Positions 53,719 to 64,000 of a stretch of 64,000 bases of DNA are shown piece by piece. Every line of letters begins with the position of its first letter. Within the stretch, counting starts at the first letter, position 1. Source of the DNA: Marinimicrococcus sp033875255 (lineage in GTDB: Bacteria > Pseudomonadota > Alphaproteobacteria > Geminicoccales > Geminicoccaceae); the NCBI GenBank assembly GCA_033875255.1, contig JAWZSN010000012.1, forward strand, positions 1 through 64,000, read 5' to 3'. The notes below the pieces were generated by a model. The model saw only the letters and a program-made list of their open reading frames with translations. It ran no database searches and was not told where the DNA came from. Made by a program: the position numbers and the translations under genes.

Positions 53719-56631
53719 TCAGCCGCCCGCCTTTCCCTCCTGCTTTTCGAGGACTGGCCCGCAGGGGCTTTCCTCGCCGGTGCGGCCGGCGATGGCGGAG
53801 GCGAGGCCGGTGAAAGGCCGCAGGAACGTGCCGAAGGTGGCGGCCAGCGCGCCGCGCGCCGCCAGCGTGGCGGCGTTGAGCTTCACTTCCGGGTCGGCCA
53901 GCGTGCCGGCGATGGTGATGCCGGTGCGGCCGCTGGGAAGCGGCGCGGAGTCGGGCCGGGCCAGGAGCTCGACGTCGATCTGTTCCGTGTCGAGGTTGAT
54001 GGTGCCCTCGCCGGCGAGGTCGGCGATCTCGGTGTCCACCACCAGCGAGCGGGTGGAGAGCACGCCGTCCTTGAGCTCGAGGTCGGCGAGCGTGCAGTTG
54101 AGATCCACCATCTTCGGCTGGGTGCCAAGGAGCGAGCCGAACAAGCTCAGGAAGTCGAAGCCCAGCAGGTTGACGATCTGCCGGTTGACGGCGCCGCCTT
54201 CCATCAGGAGGGTTACCGCCCCGTCGCCGCCGGCCAGGATCTCCTCGATGCTCATGCCCCTCCCGCCGATGTCGGCGCCGCCGCGGGCCTGACCGGAGAG
54301 CGTGCCGAAGGCGGCGGTGTCGATGTCCAAGCGCTCGAACAGGCGGCCGATCGGCAGGCGGCGCAGGTCCAGATCGATGCTGGCCACCGCCGGCGTGCGG
54401 CTGGCGTCGAGCTCCACCTTGCCTTCGGCGGTGCCCTCGCCCAGCCGCAGCTTGAGCGGGTCGACCGTCAGTCGGCCCGCCTCCAGCCGCACCGAGAGAT
54501 CGAACTCGTCGAGGGGCAGATCGCCCGCCCGGACCTCCTGGGCCGAGAGCGCGAGATCGAGGTCGAGCTGCCGCCAGCGCTCCGGGTCGAACCGGTCGTC
54601 GGGGAGGATCTCCTTGTCCTGGTCCTCCTGCCGCGCCTCCTCCTCCTGCCGGCGCGAGGCGGTCTCGTCGGGTCCGGTACCGGGTTCGGCACCCACCAGC
54701 CCGCCCAGATCGTCCAGATCGAGGACCGGCGAGCGCAGGCTGCCGCTTATCTTCGGCCGCTCGCCGGTGACGTCGACCGAAAGATCGCCTGTGACGGTGG
54801 TATCGCCCACCTGCCCTTGGAGACCGCCGACCTCCCACGTGCCCTCATCGCCGGCGATGCGTCCGCTCAGGCTGTAGGGCGGAAGCTGCATGGCCGGGAG
54901 ATCGAACAGCGCCAGCACCGGGGCCGGGTCGGGGCCCTCGATCCTCAGAGCGAGGGCGATCTCGCCGGCGGTGAGCTGCGCGGGGATGCTGCCCTCGAGA
55001 CTGGCCGCGGTCTTCCCCAGCGTCAGGTCGGCCGTCAGCGGGTAGCTGCCCTTTCCGTCGAGCAGGATCGCCGGCGCGCCGCCGGCAAGGTCGAGCGCCA
55101 GGGGCTCGCCGGCGATGGCGCTCTCCAGCACGACCCGCAACGGCCGCTCGGCCGTCGGAGTGAGCGTGGCGTCGATGGCGATCTCCTCGAGCCGCTCGGC
55201 CAGGCGCGGCAGGCGCGGCTCGGCCAGCGTGCCGTCGAAGCGCAACGTGCTGCGCTGAAGGATGGAGGGAAGGTCGGAGCCCTCCAGCTTCCCCTCGAGC
55301 TGGCCGCTCAGGATCCCGCCGACGGCTTCTCCGGCGAACGGCCCGAGCGCCACCTGCTCTGCCGCGATAGCCACCTCGGCCACCGCGTCCTCGCCCGGCG
55401 CCCGCACGAGGCTTCCGGCGATACGTCCCTCCGGCAGCCCCACCTCGAGGGGATCGACGGCGAGCTTGCCATCCTCGAGGCGCACCCCCGCCTTGATGTC
55501 GTGCAGCTCGATGTTTGGCAGACGGACGCGCTCGGCCGCGAGGTCGAGGGCCAGGTTCACGGCCTCCAGCGGATCGCCTTCCTTTTGCTCCTGCGGGCCG
55601 GCTTCCTCGGGCGTCGCCGCCTGCATCACCGGCTGCAGCGCCACGAGATCGAGGAACGGCGACCGGAGCTCGCCCGCCACCGCAGGCCGCGCGCCTGTGG
55701 GATCGTAGGAGAGGGAGCCCCTCAGCCTGCTCTCGCCCCAGCGTGCGTCCAGCTCCTGCACGCCCACAACGCCCTTCTCGCGGGTTAGCGTGGCCGAAGC
55801 GGCGAGATCCGGCAGCGCCTCCTCCACCGGCCTGCCGAGGAGGGCCAGGAGGTCGCGCGGCTCCTCCGCACTCGCCTCCACCGCCAGCCTCACCCCTTCA
55901 AGCGCGAGCGCATCCTCGGCACTGCCGTCGATCCGCACGCGCATGTCCTGCGAGACGATCTCGCCCTCCACGGGGAAAGGAGCATCGCCGCCGCGCAGCT
56001 TGAGGGGCGAGCCCACCTCGAGGGCCAGCTCGATCTCGCGGCCGCGGACCTCCCCCGCGCCGGCGAGCTTGAGGCCGCCGAACTTCTCCGGCCCGGCCGT
56101 CTCGTCCTGGGTCACCACCGAGGTCTCGATGGCCACGTCGCTCACCGCGTCACGGTAGCTGAGCAGGCCGCTCTCGATCACGAGGTCGCCGATGTCGGGG
56201 CCGGTGCTTCCGGCCTGCTCCTCCTGCGGCTGCTCCTGCTGCTCCGGCCAGCTGGTGCGGCCCTCGGCGTCGCGCTCGAGGAAGAGCCGGGGCTGTTCGA
56301 GGCGCAGCGCAGGGATGCGGAAGCCCTCGCCTGCCAGCCACGCCACCGCGTCGAGCCCGAGCGTGATCCGCTCGGCCGAGGCGAGCAGCGGCGCTTGGGC
56401 CCACTCCGGCGCCTCCACCTCGAGCCCCTCGACGCGGGCCGTCAGGGTCCGGCCGAGATCGAGGTCGATGTGGGCCACCCTCACCGTGCGGCCGAGCATG
56501 CCGCTGGCCAGGTTCTCGAGAAGCCCCTTCGCGAGATCGGTCCGCCATGCGAGCAGCGCTGCGCCACCGGCGACGATGCCCACGAGAACCGCGAGGATGG
56601 AGAGGATGACGACAAGAAAGCGTCGAGCCAT
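53719..56631 (-). CDS. AsmA family protein
   Basis: Large envelope protein of 970 residues anchored in the inner membrane by an N-terminal helix (FLVVILSILAVLVGIVAGGAALLAW), with the rest in the periplasm. AsmA-type features are the VAHIDLDLGRTLTARVEGLEVEAPEWA start and repeated beta-rich LDLDLA/LxAxxVRLPN segments. The C-terminal AsmA domain has GGDGAVTLLMEGGAVNRQIVNLLGFDFLSLFGSL and ends in ESPCGPVLEKQ. AsmA-like proteins are proposed to move phospholipids between membranes. It is 87 bp downstream of the ACP gene and convergent with the HupE gene. Confidence 0.9.
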   Translation of the reverse strand: MARRFLVVILSILAVLVGIVAGGAALLAWRTDLAKGLLENLASGMLGRTVRVAHIDLDLGRTLTARVEGLEVEAPEWAQAPLLASAERITLGLDAVAWLAGEGFRIPALRLEQPRLFLERDAEGRTSWPEQQEQPQEEQAGSTGPDIGDLVIESGLLSYRDAVSDVAIETSVVTQDETAGPEKFGGLKLAGAGEVRGREIELALEVGSPLKLRGGDAPFPVEGEIVSQDMRVRIDGSAEDALALEGVRLAVEASAEEPRDLLALLGRPVEEALPDLAASATLTREKGVVGVQELDARWGESRLRGSLSYDPTGARPAVAGELRSPFLDLVALQPVMQAATPEEAGPQEQKEGDPLEAVNLALDLAAERVRLPNIELHDIKAGVRLEDGKLAVDPLEVGLPEGRIAGSLVRAPGEDAVAEVAIAAEQVALGPFAGEAVGGILSGQLEGKLEGSDLPSILQRSTLRFDGTLAEPRLPRLAERLEEIAIDATLTPTAERPLRVVLESAIAGEPLALDLAGGAPAILLDGKGSYPLTADLTLGKTAASLEGSIPAQLTAGEIALALRIEGPDPAPVLALFDLPAMQLPPYSLSGRIAGDEGTWEVGGLQGQVGDTTVTGDLSVDVTGERPKISGSLRSPVLDLDDLGGLVGAEPGTGPDETASRRQEEEARQEDQDKEILPDDRFDPERWRQLDLDLALSAQEVRAGDLPLDEFDLSVRLEAGRLTVDPLKLRLGEGTAEGKVELDASRTPAVASIDLDLRRLPIGRLFERLDIDTAAFGTLSGQARGGADIGGRGMSIEEILAGGDGAVTLLMEGGAVNRQIVNLLGFDFLSLFGSLLGTQPKMVDLNCTLADLELKDGVLSTRSLVVDTEIADLAGEGTINLDTEQIDVELLARPDSAPLPSGRTGITIAGTLADPEVKLNAATLAARGALAATFGTFLRPFTGLASAIAGRTGEESPCGPVLEKQEGKAGG

Positions 56632-56718
56632 GCCGCGCCCTCCGCTGGAGGCAGGGCCGGCGCGCCGCGCACCCGCCGGCAGGCAGGCAACGCCGCAGCG
56701 GACAAGGGAGTTCCGCGC

Positions 56719-56955
56719 TCAGCCGCGCAGCCAGGCCACCGCGCCGTCCATCGTGAAGAAGCAAGGATAGTCGGCCTCGGGGATCTCGCGGCCGGTGCGC
56801 GCGGCAAGGGCCGTCGCGAAGTTCAGGAAATCCATGGAGTCGATGTCCAGCGCCTCGCGGATGTCCTCCTCGCCGGCGAGCGAGGCGGGGTCGGTCTCCG
56901 GTGCTATGGTCCGCAGGATCTCGACCAGAAGGGCACGGGCTTCGGTGTCGTTCAC
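56719..56955 (-). CDS. Acyl carrier protein
   Basis: Acidic carrier protein of 78 residues with the phosphopantetheine serine Ser40 in LDIDSMDFLN. The start is the GTG at 56955, which overlaps the stop of the E2 gene in a GTGA junction; GGAGG lies four bases upstream. An ACP translationally coupled to a 2-oxoacid dehydrogenase E2 is unusual, because E2 normally passes its acyl group to CoA. The C-terminal part (DYPCFFTMDGAVAWL) differs from the housekeeping AcpP, and no fatty acid synthesis genes are nearby. It is probably a dedicated carrier for the acyl group made by the complex. Confidence 0.88.
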   Translation of the reverse strand: MNDTEARALLVEILRTIAPETDPASLAGEEDIREALDIDSMDFLNFATALAARTGREIPEADYPCFFTMDGAVAWLRG

Positions 56956-58094
56956 AGCGCCTCCGGTGTCTGCAGCAGGGCGTTGATGGCGGCCAGCAGC
57001 AGGCTGCCCTGGTGGCCGTCGCTCGCGCGATGGTCGGCGGCGAGGCTGAGCCGCACGGACGGACGGGCCAGTACCGCACCTTCGGCCACGACAGGCCGCT
57101 CGGCGATGCGCCCGAAGCCCACCAGCGCCACCTGCGGCGGATGGATCAACCCCATGACCTCGTCGGCGCCGCGCTCGCCGAGGCTGGTGACGGTGATGGT
57201 GGCCTCTCCCAGCTCGGAGCTGCGCAGGCCGCCGCCGCGCGCTCGGCCGATGAGGTCGCGCAGCGCCTCCATCAGGGCATCCAGCGGCAGGAGGTCGGCG
57301 TCGTGCAGGGCCGGCGCGATCAGGCCGCCGCCGCGCAGCGCCACGGCCCAGCCCACGTGGATGCCAGGGCCGGGCACGAAAGCGCCGTCCTGCCAGTAGC
57401 CGTTCAGGCCCGGTTTCTGCCGCAGCGCCAGCGCCGTCGCCTTCAAGAAGAGTGCGGCAGGCATGAGGCGCCGGGCCACCGGAAGCTCCGCGTTGATGCG
57501 CTCCATCCACGCCAGCGCACGCGCTAGGTCGCATTCCAGCGTCAGCCAGTAATGCGGGATCTCGGCGTGGCTGCGGGTCATGGCGGCGGCGATGGCGCGG
57601 CGCATGGCGCCGGCCTCCGCAGCCGGCTTTGCCGAAGCGGCGGCCTCGACGTCGGCGAGGCGGACCGCACCCTCCACGCCGGTGCCTGCCAGGCCGGCAA
57701 GACTAACGCCCAACTCGGCGGCCCGGCGGCGTGCCAGGGGCGTGACGCGATGGCGTGCGCCCGGCGGCGTCGCGGGCCGCCGCGCGGGAGGTGGCGCTGC
57801 CACAGCGGCCGGCGCAGGCTCCGGCCTCGCCGCCGGGGCGGGCACGGCAAGGGGCCGCTCCGCGCCTTCCAGCCGCGCCAGCACCGTGCCCACCGGCACC
57901 TCGCGGCCCACCGGCACGCAAAGCTCGGCCACCTTGCCGTCCTCGAAGATCTCCACCTCGATGGCGCCCTTCTGGGTCTCGACCACCGCCACCGTCTGGC
58001 CGCGATGCACCACGTCGCCCGGCGCCACCAGCCACTCCACCAGCGTGCCGGCCTCCATGTCCGCACCGAGCGAGGGCATGATGAAGTCGCTCAT
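56952..58094 (-). CDS. 2-oxoacid dehydrogenase E2 (dihydrolipoyl acyltransferase)
   Basis: Core acyltransferase of 380 residues. A lipoyl domain fills about 1-75 with the lipoylated Lys42 in VETQKGAIEVE. A Pro/Ala-rich linker follows, then a peripheral-subunit-binding domain (RVTPLARRRAAELGVSLAGLAGTGVEGAVRLADV, about 112-145) and the catalytic domain ending with His355 and Asp359 in DHRASDG. The ATG at 58094 overlaps the E1-beta stop by 4 bp, and the stop overlaps the ACP start. No E3 (dihydrolipoamide dehydrogenase) gene is in the cluster, so E3 must come from elsewhere. Confidence 0.92.
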   Translation of the reverse strand: MSDFIMPSLGADMEAGTLVEWLVAPGDVVHRGQTVAVVETQKGAIEVEIFEDGKVAELCVPVGREVPVGTVLARLEGAERPLAVPAPAARPEPAPAAVAAPPPARRPATPPGARHRVTPLARRRAAELGVSLAGLAGTGVEGAVRLADVEAAASAKPAAEAGAMRRAIAAAMTRSHAEIPHYWLTLECDLARALAWMERINAELPVARRLMPAALFLKATALALRQKPGLNGYWQDGAFVPGPGIHVGWAVALRGGGLIAPALHDADLLPLDALMEALRDLIGRARGGGLRSSELGEATITVTSLGERGADEVMGLIHPPQVALVGFGRIAERPVVAEGAVLARPSVRLSLAADHRASDGHQGSLLLAAINALLQTPEAL

Positions 58095-59080
58095 GACGGA
58101 CGCACCAGAGCCCGCGCCGCCGCGGCGATGGCGTCGGGCTGCGGCAGGCAGGCCTGCTCGAGATGGGCGGCGTAGGGGACCGGCACCTCGCGGCTGCACA
58201 CCCGGGCCGGCGGCGCGTCGAGCTCGAAGAAGGCCTCCTCGGCCACGCGCGCGGCGATCTCGGCCGAGAGCGAGCCGCTGCGCCAGCCCTCGTCCACGAC
58301 CACCAGCCGGTGGGTCTTCGCCACCGAGGCCAGCACCGTCGCCATGTCCAGCGGGCGCAGGCTGCGCAGGTCGATCACCTCTGCGGCGATGTTTTCCGCC
58401 GCCAGCGCCTCGGCGGCATCTAGGGTCTTGAAGAGGCTGCCCCCATAGGTGACGAGGCTGACGTCGCCACCCTCCCGCCGGACCTTCGCACCTTCCAGCC
58501 TCACCGATGCCGTGCCGTCCGGAATCGTGCCCTCCATGTTGTAGAGCATCACATGCTCGAAGATCAGGACGGGGTTCGGGTCGGCCAGCGCCGCCTTCAG
58601 CATGAAGCGGGCGTCCTCGACGGTGGCCGGCGCCACGATCTTCAGGCCGGGAACGTGGGCATACCAGCCCTCGAGGCTGTGGGAGTGCTGGGCGGCGAGC
58701 TGGCGCCCCGCGCCGGTGGCCATCCTCACCACCAGCGGCACGGCGAACTGGCCGCCCGACATGTGCGGGATGGTGGCGGCGTTGTTCACGAGCTGGTCGA
58801 GGGCCAGCAGGCTGAAATTGACCGTCATGATCTCGACGATGGGCCGCATGCCGTCCATGGCGGCGCCGATTCCCGCACCCACGAAGGCGCTCTCGGAGAG
58901 CGGCGTATCGCGCACGCGCTCCTCGCCCAGCTCCTCCGCCAGCCCCTTGGTGACGGCATAGCAGCCGCCGTAGCGGGCAACGTCCTCGCCCATCAGGAAG
59001 ACGCGCGGATCGTCCAGGATCGCCTCGCGCATCGCCTGGCGGCAGGCCTCGCGGTAGGTCAGGCGCTGCGGGCCGCTCAT
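58091..59080 (-). CDS. 2-oxoacid dehydrogenase E1 component, beta subunit
   Basis: Beta subunit of 329 residues of the thiamine diphosphate decarboxylase. It starts MSGPQRLTYREACRQAMREAILDDPRVFLMGEDVARYGGCYAVTKGL, with GxGAAMDGMRPIVEIMTVNF and AQHSHSLEGWYAHVPGLKIVAPATVEDA typical of acetoin and pyruvate dehydrogenase beta chains. The C-terminal transketolase domain (VIDLRSLRPLDMATV) is complete. It overlaps the E1-alpha stop and the E2 start by 4 bp each. Confidence 0.93.
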   Translation of the reverse strand: MSGPQRLTYREACRQAMREAILDDPRVFLMGEDVARYGGCYAVTKGLAEELGEERVRDTPLSESAFVGAGIGAAMDGMRPIVEIMTVNFSLLALDQLVNNAATIPHMSGGQFAVPLVVRMATGAGRQLAAQHSHSLEGWYAHVPGLKIVAPATVEDARFMLKAALADPNPVLIFEHVMLYNMEGTIPDGTASVRLEGAKVRREGGDVSLVTYGGSLFKTLDAAEALAAENIAAEVIDLRSLRPLDMATVLASVAKTHRLVVVDEGWRSGSLSAEIAARVAEEAFFELDAPPARVCSREVPVPYAAHLEQACLPQPDAIAAAARALVRPS

Positions 59081-60059
59081 GCGGGCACCTCCTCCATCAG
59101 GACGAAGCGCTCGAGCTCCTCCACGGGCTCGGGCGTGCCGGCCTCGGCGAAGGCCACGGCGAGCTCGATCTCGCCGTCGATCTCTGCCTCGATGGCGGCG
59201 AGGTCGCTCGGGTGAAGAAGCCCGTTGCCGTCGAGCCACTTCTGGAAGCGCACGATCGGACCCTTGCCGCGCCACGCCTCCACCTCCTCCTTCGGGCGGT
59301 AGGCCTGGGCGTCGAACATGGAGTGGGCGCGCAGCCGGTAGGTGCGGCACTCGAGGAATCGCGGCCCCTCGCCCGCCCGCACCGCCTCCACCGCACGCAG
59401 CGCCGCCGCCGCCACCGCCACCACGTCCATCCCGTCGACCGCCTCGCTGGCGATGCGGTAGGCGGCGGCCTTGGCGTGGATGTCGGTCTCGCTCTCGGCC
59501 CGCTCCAGCGCCATGCCCATGGCGTAGCGATTGTTCTCGCACACGAAGAGCACCGGCAGCCGCCACAGCGCCGCGAGATTGAGGCTCTCGTGGAACTCGC
59601 CCTCCTCCACGGCCCCCTCGCCGAAGAAGCAGGCGGCAAGGCCGCTCCTGCCCTGCATCCTCGCGGCCAGCGCCAGGCCCACCGCCAGTGGCAGGCCGCC
59701 GCCCACGATGGCGTTGCCGCCGCAAAAGCGCCTCTCGCGGTCGAAGATGTGCATCGAGCCGCCGCGGCCGCGGCAGCAGCCCTCCCTCACCCCGTACATC
59801 TCGGCCATCAGCACGTTCATCGGGATGCCCCGGGCCAGGGCCTGGCCGTGCTCGCGGTAGGTGGCGACCACCGCGTCCTCCGGTGCCAGGGCCTGCATGA
59901 CGCCCACCGAGACCGCCTCCTCGCCGTCGTAGAGGTGGAGGAAACCCCGGATCTTCTGCGCCTGGTAGAGCTCGGCGCATTTGGCCTCGAAGGCGCGGAT
60001 GCGCTTCATGCCCTTGAGCAGCGCCAGGAGCTGCCTTCGGTCGAGACGGACCCTGGCGC

Positions 60060-60063
<4 letters not shown>
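59077..60063 (-). CDS. 2-oxoacid dehydrogenase E1 component, alpha subunit
   Basis: Alpha subunit of 328 residues. The substrate and cofactor residues lie in FLHLYDGEEAVSVGVM, TYREHGQALARGI, RGRGGSMHIFD and the thiamine diphosphate motif FFGEGAVEEGEFHESLNLAALWRLPVLFVCENNRYAM. A phosphorylation-loop-like YRLRAHSMFDAQAYRP is present, as in PDH and acetoin dehydrogenase alpha chains. The ATG at 60063 overlaps the acyl-CoA synthetase stop. The closest families are pyruvate and acetoin dehydrogenase; the acceptor oxoacid is not fixed by sequence. Confidence 0.93.
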
Positions 60064-61841
<1,778 letters not shown>

Positions 61842-61961
61842 CGTTCTTCCCTCCCTGCGTCCGGGAAGCCGCAGCACGATGGCAGCAGGTTCCCGGCAAG
61901 CATCAGGAAAGCAGAGGCAGGCTCGTCATGCCTTGAGGGAGATCAAGCGCCGGGCAGGCGC

Positions 61962-62900
61962 TCAAAGATGCTCCTTGGCCAGCATCATGTGGCAGCCCTT
62001 CACGCCGTCGACCGTCTGGGTCACGCGCAGATCGCCGATCAGCGAGCAGAGCATGTAGGCCTCGCTGCGCGAGAGCTTCGTGCGCCGGCAGACATGGTCG
62101 ATCATCTCGCGGACCGCCTGCTCGGCGGCACGGTCCAGGTCCTCGTGCAGGCCGATGCTGATGAGATGGGTCGCGTTCTCGGCGAAGGGCCGCTCGAAGC
62201 CGAGATCCTTGCGCACGGTCAGGCGGAAGCTGCCGGATAGCCCCGTTTCCAGCGCGGTGACGCAGACCTCGCCGTCGCCCTGCACGCCGTGGCCGTCGCC
62301 GGCATAGAAGAGGGCACCCTCGTTGAAGACCGGGAGGTAGAGGGTGGCGCCGGGCTTGAGCTCCTTGTTGTCCATGTTGCCGCCGAAGACGCGCGGCGGC
62401 GGCGAGGGGCAGCGGCCCCAGTGCGGCGGGGGTGCCACCGCGATGATCCCGAAGAACGGATCGAGCGGCAGCTCCTTGCCCCAGGGCAGCGAGCAGACAT
62501 TGCGCTCGCGGTCGATGCGGGCGTGGACCAGCACCTTCTCGTCGAACTCCTCGGGCAGGGTGCCGGCGAGCGGCATGTGGGCCACATAGCCCCACTCGCC
62601 CGGGAACTCGTGCCCGAGAATGTCGATCTGCAGCACGTCGCCGGGCGCCGCGCCGCGCACGGCCACCGGGCCGGTCACGAAGTGGGTGCCGCCGAACCGC
62701 TCGCAGCGCTCAAGCGCCTCGCGGTGCCGCGGGTCCACGAGCGAGCCGTCGGCGGGCAGCCGGTCGGCGGTGCCGGCGGGCCAGCTCGTGAGGTGCACCG
62801 TGTCGCCGGAATCGATCTCGAGCACCGGCTTGTGGGCAGCATCGAAATGCCCCCAGGCCATGGCCTCGGGAACCGGAGGGATCTCGTGGTGGCGGCTCAT
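61962..62900 (-). CDS. Acetamidase/formamidase family protein
   Basis: Cytoplasmic amidase of 312 residues that should hydrolyse a small amide to acid and ammonia. Family features are the N-terminal PVLEIDSGDTVHLTSWP, GAAPGDVLQIDILGHEF, PFFGIIAVAPP, RVFGGNMDNKELKPGATLYLPVFNEGALFYAGDGHGVQGDGEVC and the C-terminal SRSEAYMLCSLIGDLRVTQTVDGVKGCHMML. It lies 120 bp upstream of the acyl-CoA synthetase on the same strand, so an amide-derived acid such as acetate could feed the synthetase. A LysR regulator is encoded just upstream. Confidence 0.92.
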   Translation of the reverse strand: MSRHHEIPPVPEAMAWGHFDAAHKPVLEIDSGDTVHLTSWPAGTADRLPADGSLVDPRHREALERCERFGGTHFVTGPVAVRGAAPGDVLQIDILGHEFPGEWGYVAHMPLAGTLPEEFDEKVLVHARIDRERNVCSLPWGKELPLDPFFGIIAVAPPPHWGRCPSPPPRVFGGNMDNKELKPGATLYLPVFNEGALFYAGDGHGVQGDGEVCVTALETGLSGSFRLTVRKDLGFERPFAENATHLISIGLHEDLDRAAEQAVREMIDHVCRRTKLSRSEAYMLCSLIGDLRVTQTVDGVKGCHMMLAKEHL

Positions 62901-63106
62901 GGAAACACTGCTCTCCCCGATCGGATGGAGTTGCGGCGTGCCGCCGCGAGCGGCCGCGCCGGCGGCACAGTAGAGCGTCTCCCGCTGGGCTGGAACACGG
63001 GGGAAGCTGCAAGATCGGCACGGCCACGCGGGGACGCCGCGCGCGGATCGCGTCTCCTGTTTCCGATCGGTCGGCCGCGCGCCTGGCGCAACCCCGACGG
63101 CGCCAC

Positions 63107-64000
63107 TCAGGGCGGTTCCAGGAACTCGATGGTTCCCAGGACCTGACGGGCCGCCTTGATGACGGCTCCCACCGCGGCAATGCCGTCGTCGACCCGGTAG
63201 ACAGCGTGGACCGTGCTTTTTTCCACCGGCGGGCGGCTGGCGAGCAGATCGACCCTGCCGGCCGCCGCGTCAGCGTCGATCATCTTGCGCGGCAGGAAGC
63301 CGACCGCCACGCCGGCTGCCACCAAGTGCGCGATCACCGTGACGCTGTTGCAGTAGGAGAGCCGCAGCGGCTCCAGCCCGGCACTGCGGAACCAGGCATT
63401 GATCTGGCGAAACATGGGAGCCGGATGCGGGTTGCTGATGATCGGCAGATGACGAATGTCGGCCGGGCGGATGGCAGAGCCGAGCCGCCATTTCGGCGCG
63501 GCAACCCAGCTGTTCTCCTGGACGCCCAGCGGCAGCAGCCGCAGCCGCGGATCACCTGACGGGTTGATCGCGAAGGCGAGGTCGAGCCGGCGCTCGCGCA
63601 CCTCCTGCTCCAGCATCGAGCTGGTCGAGACCACCGTCTCGAGCCGCAGCGCCGCATGGTCCCGGCCCAGCAGCTGCAGGAGGGTGGGCAGGCAGACCAG
63701 CGCGAAGGTCTCGGCAAAGCCGACCCGCACGACCCCGCGCACCTCGCCGTCGCGGCCGATGCGATCCTGGATGCGCCCAACCTCGGCCAGGATGGCGCTC
63801 GCGTGCTCGAGCAGGGCCACCCCATCATGGCCGAGCTGCAGGCCACGGCCGACCCGTTCGAAGAGCTTGGTGCCGATCGCCGCCTCGAGGTCGCGCAGCC
63901 GCAGCGAGACCGTAGGCTGCGCCAGGTTGAGCTGGCGCGCGGCCTGCTGGACCGACCCCAAGCGGGCAATCCAGAAAAAAGCCTCGAGCTGGGCCAGCGT
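63107..64000 (-). CDS. LysR family transcriptional regulator (5' end outside window)
   Basis: About 297 residues are visible, lacking only a few N-terminal ones. The HTH begins at the window edge as LAQLEAFFWIARLGSVQQAARQLNLAQPTVSLRLRDLEAAIGTKLFER, and the effector domain continues to the stop at 63107 with GFAETFALVCLPTLLQLL and VAAGVAVGFLPRKMID. The frame is open through base 64000, so the start lies beyond the window; a TTG at 63961 is internal to the HTH and not a start. It is encoded upstream of the acetamidase gene on the same strand, 206 bp away, and may regulate it. Confidence 0.9.
   Translation of the reverse strand, partial: TLAQLEAFFWIARLGSVQQAARQLNLAQPTVSLRLRDLEAAIGTKLFERVGRGLQLGHDGVALLEHASAILAEVGRIQDRIGRDGEVRGVVRVGFAETFALVCLPTLLQLLGRDHAALRLETVVSTSSMLEQEVRERRLDLAFAINPSGDPRLRLLPLGVQENSWVAAPKWRLGSAIRPADIRHLPIISNPHPAPMFRQINAWFRSAGLEPLRLSYCNSVTVIAHLVAAGVAVGFLPRKMIDADAAAGRVDLLASRPPVEKSTVHAVYRVDDGIAAVGAVIKAARQVLGTIEFLEPP

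Overview
The window is GC-rich (roughly 70%), with tightly packed, translationally coupled genes (many ATGA, TGATG or GTGA overlaps), frequent GTG/TTG starts and protein families that point to a high-GC alphaproteobacterium, probably a Rhodospirillales-like lineage. The lineage is an inference from gene content, because no rRNA is present. The only RNA gene seen is a tRNA-Gly(GCC) at 30043. No insertion sequence, integrase, phage gene or CRISPR array was found.

Layout. (1) 1-3561, minus strand: surface polysaccharide genes, namely a partial GDP-mannose dehydratase, a polyprenyl-phosphate sugar transferase and a UDP-amino-sugar dehydrogenase. (2) 3700-12690, minus: a three-gene operon of a secreted LysM/FecR protein, a secreted protein with 15 PKD domains and a membrane adenylate cyclase. 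(3) 12910-22824, minus: a dipeptide-type ABC importer followed by a class V aminotransferase-fold enzyme, an FAD amine oxidase-like protein, an ATC-hydrolase-family protein and an M20 amidohydrolase, closed by a terminator. Divergent from it is an SDR - VOC - Lrp operon (23005-25127). (4) 25417-30114: core genes (accA, a mercuric-reductase-like flavoprotein coupled to a VTT membrane protein, a prolyl-tRNA editing protein, tRNA-Gly). (5) 30674-43144: a PotABCD-type importer with a cupin and a 2,4-dienoyl-CoA-reductase-like flavoenzyme; an acyl-CoA dehydrogenase; an NDP-forming acyl-CoA ligase; LysR and IclR regulators. (6) 43296-45871: family III CoA-transferase, Gln-type thiol dioxygenase and crotonase. 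(7) 46188-52824: phosphonoacetate hydrolase (phnA), a second alkaline-phosphatase-fold hydrolase and a complete tripartite tricarboxylate transporter (tctCBA), with a divergent SorC-type regulator. (8) 53152-64000: HupE metal permease, AsmA protein, a 2-oxoacid dehydrogenase E1-alpha/E1-beta/E2 set with its own acyl carrier protein and AMP-forming acyl-CoA synthetase, an acetamidase/formamidase and a partial LysR gene.

Themes. Most of the window is a scavenging landscape: four uptake or catabolic modules, each with a local regulator, for organic sulfur (thiazoline/cysteine, 3-mercaptopropionate), phosphonate carbon and phosphorus, and unidentified amines or acids. The strongest candidates for undescribed biology are the phnA operon served by a TTT transporter instead of an ABC transporter, the LysM/FecR - 15xPKD - adenylate cyclase operon, and the E1/E2 complex with a dedicated ACP. 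All functions were read from motifs and gene context by eye; no database search was run.
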